A DNA stretch of 64,000 nucleotides from Eleginops maclovinus. Its lineage: Eukaryota; Chordata; Actinopteri; Perciformes; Eleginopidae. A model generated the notes under the pieces. That model saw nothing but the letters and a program-made list of their open reading frames with translations. It ran no database searches and was not told the DNA's origin. The position numbers and the translations under genes are program-made. The stretch covers positions 25,938,359-26,002,358 of the forward strand of contig NC_086352.1 in NCBI RefSeq assembly GCF_036324505.1. The letters run 5' to 3'. This document shows, one piece after another, positions 23,055 through 34,799 of this stretch; position 1 is the stretch's first letter; every line of letters begins with the position of its first letter.

Positions 23055-24369
23055 ATGATGGCTTCAACTTCTATCAAGTTTATTCAAAAGCAAAGTTCCA
23101 ATATCTGGCATTTTCAATCGACAGCCACATCATCAGTCCATGTGATAGCTGATTAATATTGCCAAAAGTGTTCTCACATTTTCTTTATTTGAAAGAAGAG
23201 AATACAGATTACACTCTGATGGTTTTCACCACCTCCTGGAATAGATAGTTTTTGTTGGGTCAAAATAGTATTATAATTTTACTGAAAAGTACTGAAACAT
23301 TGCAGTAGGTCACACTGGGTTTTGCAATTTTTTAAAAACATTTTTGTTTAAATGAATCAACCCTCAGCCAGTTGATACAAGCACCATGCATGTTGTATTG
23401 AAACACAACAGCAATGTTGAAATAATGATATTAACAGTAGAATATTTAAGACTTTAGGTAGCACGGCAGTGAGGAGGAACTTGGCAAAATGTGTGTGTTA
23501 CTAAAGCAAACCAACAACTGTGATGGCAGGTTTATGAATAATCATCCCTACCTTAAAGTACTGCTGTGTTTGTCCTGCAGGTGTGAAATACTCTTTTAGA
23601 TCAACTTACTTGTACCTTCTAGTAGACCTGTTTTATAAAGAGCATAATAATGCATTGGAAATGAATGAAAATGTTGCAGTTCAAAGCTGTTTATTTGAAT
23701 ATGATGGTGCCGATGCAACTTGGTGCACCTTAGAACAAAGCTGGAACAGAGTGTCCACGAAGAGGTGCACCCACATGGTATCCTTGCGAAACAGCACTAT
23801 TTTCCCCTGCTGCCTTTTATTTTTTTTTGCCCTTAAATTGCGACAGCTAAAACTGGCACGAGCACAGTGCAGCCTGCTATTTTTAGAAACCTGTAAGGGA
23901 AGAAGATAGTTGCAGAGGAGCTGAAGTGTATGCACACACTCCTATAAATACGAGCACAACATATGAGAGGGCAAATTTGCAGCTCCACGTTTCCCGCCCT
24001 TCTCCCACAGATTGGTTACCGCTGAGGACAAACGCGCTGCTGCATTGCTAATGGACGCTATTTATTGTTAGCCTCCTTGGTGTATTCCTGTGCAGCCGAA
24101 ACCCACTCCCCGCTCTGTTTTGGAATGTTTCTCAATGAATAATTGACTGGAGTGGTATTTTTGAACAGCCCTGTCTTGGGTGCACTATATAAATAGCTCA
24201 TGTGCAGCAAAGCGTGAATGGATTCGTCAGGGGCGTCTTAGGCCGGGGAGTAAGAGTTATGTAATAGGCATGTGAGTTGGCACACCATAAAGACACTGCA
24301 AATACATCATGATGTCTATAAAACATGTGAAACACTTAAATAATAGAATTAATACATATAAAAATCCCT
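23055..24369. other. Intergenic, no gene recognised
   Basis: Contains two TATA-like boxes (CTATAAATAC near 23942 and CTATATAAATAGC near 24186) with no convincing exon. A 108-codon plus frame at 23583-23909 overlaps an 84-codon minus frame; neither resembles a known protein. Confidence 0.5.
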
Positions 24370-24572
24370 TGAATGATCTTTCTTTTTTCTTTCTTTCGTT
24401 TCTTAAATCTTTATCTCCAGTGGATGTCAGCCATTCTAGTGTCTGTTTAATTCTAACACAGAAATTGTCAGTGGTGTATAGAATACAATAATAATAATAC
24501 AAAAAAACATTTCACTCAAAGACATACCTATAAATAATAAAACCAGAGACACTGATAATGCTGAAGTGGTCT
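24370..24572. repeat. MITE-like repeat, copy 1
   Basis: Shares long stretches with 29270-29445: TTTCTTAAATCTTTATCTC, GCAGCCATTC-like, AACACAGAAA, GACATACCTATAAATA, AATGCTGAAGT. The right end GAAGTGGTC is followed by a TA tract into which the neighbouring Tc1 element has gone. Confidence 0.7.
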
Positions 24573-24595
24573 TTATATATATATATATATATATA

Positions 24596-26245
24596 CAGTG
24601 GTATGCAAAAGTTTGGGCACCCCTTAGGAAAACCACTGCATCAGTTTGTCACTTGCTGAGCTTTTGAAGCAGCAACTTCATTTTAACATATGTTATACCT
24701 TATGGTAACAGAAACATCTCAGTAGTGAAATAACTTTTATTGGTCAAACAGAAACATGTTTATGTGCATTCAAACAAAAATAGGCATGTGCATAAATTTG
24801 GGCACCCCTAAGAAATAATTCCATTAATATTTAGTATTGCCTCCTTTTGCTGCAATAACGGCCTGTAGACGCCTCCTGTAGCCACAGACAAGTCCCTTAA
24901 GCCTGGCAGGTGGTATTTTGGCCCATTCTTCCACACAAAACGTCTCCAGTTCAGTCAGGTTTCTTGGCCTCCGTGCATGGACAGCCTTCTTCAAATAAAT
25001 CCATACATTTTCAATGATGTTAAGGTCTGGGGACTGGGATGGCCATTCCAGAACATTGTACCTGTGCTTCTGCATGAATTCCTTGGTGGATTTTGATCGG
25101 TGCTTAGGATCATTGTCCTGCTGAAAAATCCAACCCCGGCGTAGCTTCAACTTTGTGACTGACTCTAGAACATTCTTGTCAAGAATCTCCTGGTACTGTA
25201 AGGAATTCATGTGGCCCTCAACTTTAACAAGTTTTCCAGTACCTGTGCTAGCCACACAGCCCCATAACATGATAGATCCTCCACCAAATTTTACAGTGGG
25301 CAACAAGTTCTTTTCATTGAATGCAGTGTGTTTTTTTCGCCATGCATACCTGTTCATGTTATGACCAAATAACTCAATCTTGGTCTCATCTGACCACAGT
25401 ATTTTGTTCCAAAATGCTTCTGGCTTGTCCAGATGTGCTTTTGCATACCTCATGCGACTCTTCTTGTGATTAACACTCAGGAAAGGCTTTTTGCACATCA
25501 CCCTTCCAATGAGCTCTTCCTGGTGCAAAGTACGCTGGATTGTGGAACGGTGAACAACTACACCATCAGCAGCCAGATGTTGTTGTAGTTCTCTGGAGGT
25601 GGTCTGTGGCTTCTCTGTGACCATTTTCACCATCCTTCGCCTGTGCCTTTCCCCTATTTTTGTCGGCCTACCACATCTTTCCTTCACACGGACTGTTCCT
25701 GTGGCCTTCCATTTCACAACTACGTTTCTGACTGTGGAGACAGACAGTTTAAACCTGTCAGATAATTTTTTGTACCCTTCTCCTAATTTATAATGTTGGA
25801 TTATCTTAGCTTTCAGGTCAGTGGAGAGTTGTTTTGAGGTCCCCATCTTGCCACTCCCTAAGAAAGAACCTAGGCCAGGCACAGCCAGCTATTACCTATG
25901 TTAAATAGCCTTTTTCATGATTGGTTCCACCTGTCTTTGTAATTGAAGGTCTAATGAGCTAATCAAAGCAATTTTGTGCAGCAACCTGTCAGCTATAAAT
26001 CCGTACAGGTGTTGAAATGAATGCTATTTATAAGGGTGCCCAAACTTTTGCACATCCCATTTTTTGCATTTTATTTTATTATAATAAAACTATGTAATGC
26101 TACCCTAAGAATTTTGGTCTGGAAAACACTAAAACGTCTACATCTTTGTAGGAAAACAAATGTTGTTGCTGTGATCTTCTATTATAAAGGAAAAGCAAAT
26201 TGTCATGAAATCTCAGAGGGGTGCCCAAACTTTTGCATACCACTG
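24596..26245 (-). mobile_element. Full-length Tc1-like transposon with intact transposase frame
   Basis: Terminal inverted repeats CAGTGGTATGCAAAAGTTTG... and the reverse complement bound a 1,650-bp unit flanked by TA at both ends, in a (TA)n tract. Inner copies of the TTTGGGCACCC motif near 24797 and 26033 give the IR/DR arrangement of fish Tc1 elements, with the outer and inner repeats serving as transposase binding sites. Confidence 0.93.
24824..25846 (-). CDS. Tc1/mariner-family transposase (DD34E)
   Basis: An uninterrupted frame of 340 codons from the likely start MGTSKQLS (25846); an upstream in-frame ATG at 25882 would add 12 residues. N-terminal paired-like helix-turn-helix regions (KLSVSTVRNVVVKW and RSTIQRTLHQEEL) bind the inverted repeats, separated by the GRPTK hook. 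The catalytic triad is visible: Asp in LWSDETKIE, Asp in QQDNDPKH, Glu in DLNIIENVW, with the usual 34-residue spacing class. The Gly-rich box reads GGGSIMLWGC, and the C-terminus GGNTKY matches family ends. Length is normal for a Tc1 transposase. No stop, frameshift or missing key residue was seen, so it could be active or only recently silent. Confidence 0.93.
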   Translation of the reverse strand: MGTSKQLSTDLKAKIIQHYKLGEGYKKLSDRFKLSVSTVRNVVVKWKATGTVRVKERCGRPTKIGERHRRRMVKMVTEKPQTTSRELQQHLAADGVVVHRSTIQRTLHQEELIGRVMCKKPFLSVNHKKSRMRYAKAHLDKPEAFWNKILWSDETKIELFGHNMNRYAWRKKHTAFNEKNLLPTVKFGGGSIMLWGCVASTGTGKLVKVEGHMNSLQYQEILDKNVLESVTKLKLRRGWIFQQDNDPKHRSKSTKEFMQKHRYNVLEWPSQSPDLNIIENVWIYLKKAVHARRPRNLTELETFCVEEWAKIPPARLKGLVCGYRRRLQAVIAAKGGNTKY

Positions 26246-26360
26246 TATATATATATACATACATGCACAACTGTAAACCACTTCTATATATACATACACA
26301 TACATAATCAAAGAAAGACACACATATATATGTATATATATATATACATATATATGTGCA
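26246..26360. repeat. TA/CATA-rich simple sequence
   Basis: Alternating TA, TACA and ATAC runs beside the Tc1 element; the host microsatellite for the insertion. Confidence 0.85.
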
Positions 26361-27171
26361 CACATTAAGATGCATAAATAAAAGACAATATATACAAAAT
26401 AAGTCACAATGGATGAGGATGAAAATATTACAACATATAAAGATATGTACAGTAGTGCAAATGACTGTCCATAGCAGCGTAGTAGTAGCAGCCCTATTTT
26501 AGCTTATTTAGATTATTAATTTACATTATTTATATTTTATAGAATTCTGCTTGATATAACAATATTATGTGTTTATGCAGCAATCAAGCTGTAGTATAAC
26601 TATTTTAGCTCCCCTGAATGATCATCTGCCTTCTCATCTAGCGTTTCTTCCCTCTCGTCTCGCTCCTCTTAAACCTGTCTGTCCAGCGCGATTTTGTGCC
26701 ACTGTGTATTGCATTTATTGAAACAAGCACGAAAAACAGGATCCATAACAATCATTTTGTAGTAGCATTTACAGAAAGAAAAATGACTATCAGAGTTTGA
26801 TTCCAAATTACACAGCCATTAGTACAAGTTACACGACTACATGTTATCGATATATCTGTATGTTTTACAATACATGTGTTACTTTAGTTCTTTCTAAAAG
26901 AGTCAAAGCAAGTTTTGGGGATTTACTTAATCAAATCAACTCCGTCCCTGCTGTTGTTATTAGAAACTGAAACTAATATGAATATTAAATAGAATAACAT
27001 ACATGTATATTTGAGAGCCCTCATAAAAGTTCAGCAGCATTCAGATCAGCAAGTTTTAAAACTCCAAGAACACATGGCAGAGATCAAGTGGACTGGTTAT
27101 GTTATGATTTCAGAAGCAATAGATTTTGATCGACTTTGCAGTGAACAAGAAAAGAAGAATGACGCTCCAAG

Positions 27172-27339
<168 letters not shown>

Positions 27340-27435
27340 CTAATATGCTGCAAGTTCATAACATTTTGCTAGGACTGTTTATGTTGTCAGAAGGAGCAGA
27401 TTGTGAAGGACTTTGCAGTGCACAAGGTACAATAA

Positions 27436-27438
<3 letters not shown>

Positions 27439-27471
<33 letters not shown>
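27439..27471 (+). repeat. (GT)n microsatellite
   Basis: About 16 GT units; the sequence before it (GTGAAGGACTTTGCAGTGCA...) resembles that before the 27174 tract, so the two may be a duplicated unit. Confidence 0.9.
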
Positions 27472-27473
<2 letters not shown>

Positions 27474-27646
27474 CGCATGTGTGATGCTCTGTAGCCATTA
27501 AGTAAAAACAGAGTGATATTATACTCACTGGGATTCCTTTGTCAATTCTCCTGCAGCACAGGCAGCACTATTAATTATTGCATTAGTATAAAAATGCTAA
27601 CATGCACCTTTTTTACATTTGAATGATCCCTTTACAGTACCACATA

Positions 27647-29237
<1,591 letters not shown>

Positions 29238-29261
29238 TACATGTCTACATATACACACCAT

Positions 29262-29450
29262 AAAAAATTAAGAGACCACTCCAAATGTTTCTTAAATCTT
29301 TATCTCTACATGTATGGCAGCCATTCCAGAGTCTGTTGAATTCCAACACAGAGAAACGTTGTCAGTACTTTATAGAATACAATAAAAAAAAAGACATACC
29401 TATAAATAGTAAAACAAGAGAAATAATGCTGAAGTTGTCTCTTAATTCTT
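29262..29450. repeat. MITE-like repeat, copy 2
   Basis: Left end TTAAGAGACCACTCC and right end GAAGTTGTCTCTTAA form an imperfect inverted repeat around the same core as 24370-24572. It starts about 25 bp after the second Tc1 element. Confidence 0.7.
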
Positions 29451-31900
29451 TCCGCGGCTGTAGACATTTAAAGTTGAGTGTGCTCATAAATATTAAATAT
29501 TAACACTTTAATCTTAAACTAATCATATCCACTTTTATTTGAACATATAGTATCCATTTATTGCACTATATTTTAACTAAAGAAACTAAGAGACTGGTAA
29601 AGATAATATCTTTATTAATATAGTGGGAAACTAACCTGACAATTTTATGTTTTGTATGTATTTATTTAAGAAGGGACAATGGACATTAATTACCATGAGA
29701 ACTTGAGTCGATCATCTGTAGTCACCGGCAGGCTTATGGCATTAAAAGAAAACATACAAGAGCATACAAGCACAGAAAAACACATGAGTACAATGGAGTA
29801 ATTATTGCTGCTCATATCTTCCCTAGTAGTTGCTTTTGACTTGTTGTTCACTATAGTTAAAGCATCTATTTTTATCTAGCACCCTCTGCGGGTAAAATCA
29901 ATACCATTGTTTTTGCAACTTAGTATATGTGCCAGTGAAACTTGGTGTAGAATAGCAGCCCTAAAGTCGCTCAGGGTGAAGACCATCGGAACGAGTGGGC
30001 AGTGTTTTGAGCTCCTCATTTGTTCTGTTGCAAAACTTTCTCCACGTTGAAAATTGTTATTGCACCTCGCAGTGAGTGGATATATTTGGCTCAGTGAGGC
30101 CAAACATAGTAACACTGAATGGATGTTGCTGCAACATATTACATAATGAGAGTGAATCGTCCGCACGGACATGAAAGGAGATGACTATTTTAAAGACACA
30201 GAGACAAAGAGTGGAGCAAGATTTCCACACACATGAGAGCATGTCAGTTTGCTTCAGTGTCTCATTTATGGGGGGATTTTCACACATTTGCATGTTTTTT
30301 TTATTATCATCTCATATTAGACAATGACTTCTCAGTTACTGCAGCGAAATAATGCTGGATCTTTATTAAGCCAGGATGTGTAATAGTATTTTCTAGATAT
30401 CAGAATCATTTTACAGTGTTTTGCTGTAACCAATTCAGAGAAAATGGAAGATAATCGCACATTATTATGTTAGTATAACAATAATCAGTCAGATCTTTAG
30501 ATCCCAAGTCATTTAAATATGTATTAATTCTGCAAACATACACACCGTTATATAATGTTATTAATGTTCACATTTCCTGTTTAAATTGAGTATGGACATG
30601 CATTAGGAGATCTCAAAGTTTTGTGAAGGAAAATACTAGTGTAGCTGCACATTTTCTCCACATTAGCCCTTTATGTTTTGGTTCGAATGCATATAAATAC
30701 TGTACTTGATGGCTATACATTAATAGAGCATATTTATCTTTTGCTAAGCTGTATCCACAAGGGATTTCCCTGAATATTAAAGTTCAGTTCTATATTATAA
30801 ATGTATTGGCCCTCTGGAGACAATAGTTTCTGCTGTCATTAACACCAAAGACCCTTCTTTTTATCTCCCAATATGCTCTACTTTAACTTTTCCCTCTTTT
30901 TCTCTCCAGTTGATTTCTGTATGTTACAGTGTGTGTTACGTAGGGTAGCTACACAACTTTTTTCTCCATTTTAATAAACAGATCTTCACTCCTGACAGTT
31001 TACTGCTTCTCTGTTGATTTAGTACCACGGACAGCTCTTCAGGAATACTATCTCTATCTCCTCAGATTGCTACTGCAGTTACACTGCGAAGATGGGAGAC
31101 AAAAGGAAAAAACAGACATAAAACGGCTCAGAAAAAAGGTCATACATTGTGATTGTGAGAAAGACTTTACCCATCTGGGTTTTTTTCTTTTAAATCTGGT
31201 TCCATAGCATAAATGTCTTAGACTTTTCTACAATTAGGACAAAGTGCACAGGTGTGATTAAATACCAGATAAAAACAAACAATTCACAAGTCCTAAACCG
31301 GCCTGTAAACTAAATATTTTCCATTTTGGCTTTTTGTGAGTGCACTAACGTGGATTTAAACAGACAGCAGATGTTGATCTTTTAAGATTGAACTAAGGAT
31401 AGCTTCAATTTCAGCTGCTCTTGTTTGCAACCTCCACTTTCATTCCTTGTCTGTACAGTACACCATCAGTTATTAATCGTGTCATGTGCTGAAGCTGCAA
31501 AGTAACTAACTTTATGTTTTCATATGAAAGAGCTTTGAGTATCACTATGACTACAGATCCTCTGTAGTCATAGGGATGTTTGTAGTTCACTGGTGTGCCA
31601 GATGTGTAGGCTCTATTGTTATTTTTAAAGATTTATCATTTTAATGTAAAAAAATAAAGTAATACGGAATCATGTGTTGTAATTAAAACATCAAAAATAA
31701 ATATCATCTCCTGAGAATCTAATACCATGACAATCCTACAGGTTGCAGCTTTAATGAATGAGACAGTGTTTCATTCTTAAAGAGATACATTGATAAAGAA
31801 CAAAGAGGATTGTTTTTTTGTTGTTTTTTTTTCTTATTGTGGGAGACCAGATGGAGCCTGGAAGCTGTCCCTGTGTTGATGTTTGTCTCTCCGTACAGTA
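29451..31900. other. Intergenic, no gene recognised
   Basis: AT-rich sequence with no coding exon I can support. A perfect 13-bp-arm palindrome lies at 31545-31573. Confidence 0.6.
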
Positions 31901-32039
31901 GTAGGCTACCCTGAGCAGAAACCCGCAGCGCCAGGCATGTTGAGTATGAGAGTTAAAAATAGCATCATCGGTCGGCCAAGCGCCGCTCCGTTACTACGCG
32001 CTTCAGCATTCTGCCCTGTGCAGGGGGAGTCTGCAGGAC

Positions 32040-32041
<2 letters not shown>

Positions 32042-32074
<33 letters not shown>
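32042..32074 (+). repeat. (AGC)11 trinucleotide repeat
   Basis: Eleven AGC units directly before the long GT tract; an open frame across it is low complexity. Confidence 0.93.
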
Positions 32075-32076
<2 letters not shown>

Positions 32077-32079
32077 GTA

Positions 32080-32214
<135 letters not shown>

Positions 32215-32658
32215 TCTATGTCTCTGCATCATCACACTGAGGGCCTCTTCTGGCTCTGCTGGAGGGTAAACCCAACCGGACGTCATTTTTAACCACCTTT
32301 GTATGACACCTTTATATGACATGATGTTGTGTTGGATCATGATGGACAATGGTGCTCATAACAAATGTGCTTCCAGTGACAAAGAAGAAAGGTTTAGAGG
32401 AAAATGCTCTTTCCAGTTTTAAATTGGGAGGGGGTTGCTCCTTCTCTAGCCTATCATCTGTTTTTGACATTTTCAGCGGGTGTTTCATTGGACGGTCGCT
32501 GGTTTTTAGCCACCGTACACACAGCGGAAGCTCCTGCATCCACCTTCAAAGTGGGAGATTCTCCACCTGACGTCTAGTGACTGACGCAGCCCCCAGGAAA
32601 AGGAAGTATTCCTCCATTGATGTTGGGGTTAAATATAAAGCAGGGCGCAAAAATAAAA

Positions 32659-33105
32659 CTATTTATAGTTTTTAATGATATAATATTTTCATTTGCCATT
32701 AGGAGGCAATATGTAGGTTAGTGCGAGCATTTTGGTCACAATGTGTTTTATTTGATAGGGGGAAGCTTTGCTCTTGCGTGTATGTGCATGGGAAGGGCTA
32801 CCAGGTGTTTCCAGTAGCAAATCGCAAATTATTAAAAGCCAGATTTAGCACATTTCCTTGATTCTGTTGAAATCCCGTTTTTTACACAGCATCACTGTTA
32901 GTAAGATGCTGTCGTGCACGCGCATGCATCGTGCAGGCAAGGAGGGAGAAGGCGGGAGCGCGCAGCAGCACTCAAACGCTGCACGCTCGAAATTCCTCCA
33001 AGGAACCTCTGCGAGCTTTTCTTTTTTCATCACGCGCGAGCTAAAAATAGAAACGGGGTTGGATCGTGATCCAGAAATAGATAGGGGGCATCACTCCTAT
33101 AAAAG
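32659..33105 (+). promoter_or_regulatory. Candidate TATA promoter with MEF2-type sites
   Basis: TATAAAAG at 33098-33105 lies 48 bp downstream of CTAAAAATAG (33041-33050); another consensus MEF2 site, CTATTTATAG, is at 32659-32668 and a third, TTAAAAATAG, at 31953-31962. The expected start near 33128 is followed by a strong donor (ATG then GTGAGT, GT at 33234-33235). It may drive the primary transcript of mir-129-2, 1.5 kb downstream. No protein frame of note follows. Confidence 0.4.
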
Positions 33106-33127
33106 GCTCACCATTCAAGAGTACAGT

Positions 33128-33233
33128 GTGTGCACAGTTTGAAGAAGCGAAAAGACAGAGAACATTTTATGGAGAAAATTGCTATTTTTCTGTCACTTTC
33201 CGTGTTTTTACTGGAGGCTCCGAGGCTACAATG
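33128..33233 (+). ncRNA. Candidate first exon of a noncoding host transcript
   Basis: Bounded by the TATA box at 33098 and the GTGAGT donor at 33234. The downstream exon was not identified. A host lncRNA for mir-129-2 is known in mammals, which makes this plausible, but here it is only inferred. Confidence 0.28.
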
Positions 33234-33919
33234 GTGAGTTGTGTGACCCTTTCTCCAGATGCACCTGTTTCCTCTTTCTTTCAGGCTCTGCTCTATGTAT
33301 CATTTGTATTCAAACAAATGCAAAACGTAGATGTGTAACTTATTTTCGATTTACGCGGGATGTGCGCGAAACGCCATGTCATGAATGTTTTGTGTGGATT
33401 TCTGCTTTTTTCCCCCCCACTATGCTTGAAGGGATATCTAACCAGTCTGTGTGCAGCTAAACGGGAATCACCCTTAGTTCTCAATAAAAAGGGTGGATTT
33501 GTCTTCTCTGAGTTAAATGCAGTTGATATTTTGTTCGGGATGAATTCTGTTGAATCAAAACTAGATTTTTTTAATGTTTGGATGATTTCAGAGTGAGTGG
33601 GGAGCTGTCCTCCGGCTGCGGTGCTGAACGGCTTTAAGAATGGCTTTGCCTTTTTGCACAGAGCGATCTTACAACATCACAGTGGGCATTTTTTATCAAG
33701 TTCCATGCACCATGTTTCAAACGAAAGGCTTGAGGCTTTTACGATTTCCATTTTTTATGCTTGCTCTTTAATTTTTCTGCTGTTTTAACGTGCACAAGCT
33801 CAGATTTCGTTTTTGTTTGCATGCATAGGCTGAAGGGCGACAATCCCAAGAGCAGATCGCTACCTTTACGATCCAATCGTTGTTTGCAGTTTTTCTCCCT
33901 TTTGTGCACGATGAGTCTC

Positions 33920-34420
33920 GAGTCGTGACTGCTAAAAGTGAGTAAGGCGCGTGCTGCGTCAGTGGCGTCTGGCTCCGGTGCGTCTGAGACAGATGGGGGG
34001 AATCGTGACCGGCTGGGAGACGCGTCCGCCAATGAAAGGCTGGACGGCCCAATGAAAACGGAGCGAGGGTGGGGCCCCTGCTTCGGCAGCTGGAGCTTTG
34101 GAGCCAAATTAACCCTTTGTAAATAAAGGGAACTTTACTATTAATGAAACTGGGGGCGCCGCTCGTTGTCAAATAGTGTTTTTCCTAAGTGTAAAGTGAT
34201 CCGCACACATCAGATCAAGATTCTGTATTAATGTGGGTTATCATTTTAACGTCTCACTGGTGTCCAGAGTGGATGTCGGGGGGCAGTAATGAAGCTGTCA
34301 GGTGCTTTGACCTCCTGCTTAGGTGCTCTTTTTCTTTCGCATCGCTATTGGTAGATGACGAGTCTCCCTGTCCAATCAAACGGCGGTCATCCCTCTGCTG
34401 CGCGTTAAAGTATATAACAG
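33920..34420 (+). promoter_or_regulatory. CpG-rich region and proximal core promoter of mir-129-2
   Basis: GC- and CpG-rich block with CCAAT motifs near 34031 and 34051, an inverted CCAAT at 34347 and a forward one at 34372, then TATATAAC at 34411. The predicted start near 34440 is about 200 bp before the microRNA hairpin. Confidence 0.42.
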
Positions 34421-34644
34421 CAATGAGATGCCGCCTCTCCTCATCGCCGCTCTTTTTAATAACAAGGCTGCGTGCTGCTGCAAAGCAAAGCAAGCCCAGT
34501 GGCTTTCACTTTTGGTATCGGATGGTAACCCAAAATAACCGCTTGTACACAAACGCCCCGTTGCAAAAAGGTATTTTCTATCTGGAAACACTTTGAGGAT
34601 GAAGACCCGAGGAATGGAGTGGATGTGGATTTTTTTGGGAGCAG

Positions 34645-34735
34645 TTGTCCGTCACGAATCTTTTTGCGGTCTGGGCTTGCTGTGCATACATGAATCTGGG
34701 AAGCCCTTACCCCAAAAAGCATTTGTGGAGGATAA
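34645..34735 (+). ncRNA. mir129-2: microRNA precursor mir-129-2
   Basis: The 5p arm at 34660-34680 (CTTTTTGCGGTCTGGGCTTG and one more C) equals mature miR-129-5p as I know it, and the 3p arm at 34701-34722 (AAGCCCTTACCCCAAAAAGC and AT) equals miR-129-2-3p. The arms pair around a 20-nt loop, GCTTGC against AAGC and TTTTTGCGG against the CCAAAAAG side, and the flanks GAATC and ATTTGTGGAGG extend the stem as in mammals. In human, MIR129-2 also lies between TTC17 and HSD17B12. miR-129 is brain-enriched and represses neuronal mRNAs. The identification is firm; expression is not shown. Confidence 0.97.
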
Positions 34736-34799
34736 TGAACGTCGCTCTTGTTGTCGTGCAGGGAACACAGGCTGAGGTCTGGACTCACAAAGGGATCTA

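Noticed and set aside
33739..34172. Antisense frames of 122 and 134 codons over the CpG-rich region upstream of mir-129-2
   Set aside because: CpG-rich DNA readily gives open frames; the two overlap in different frames, match no family and have no splice or start support.
34231..34596. 121-codon plus frame just before mir-129-2
   Set aside because: It overlaps the predicted promoter and transcript start and has no protein resemblance.
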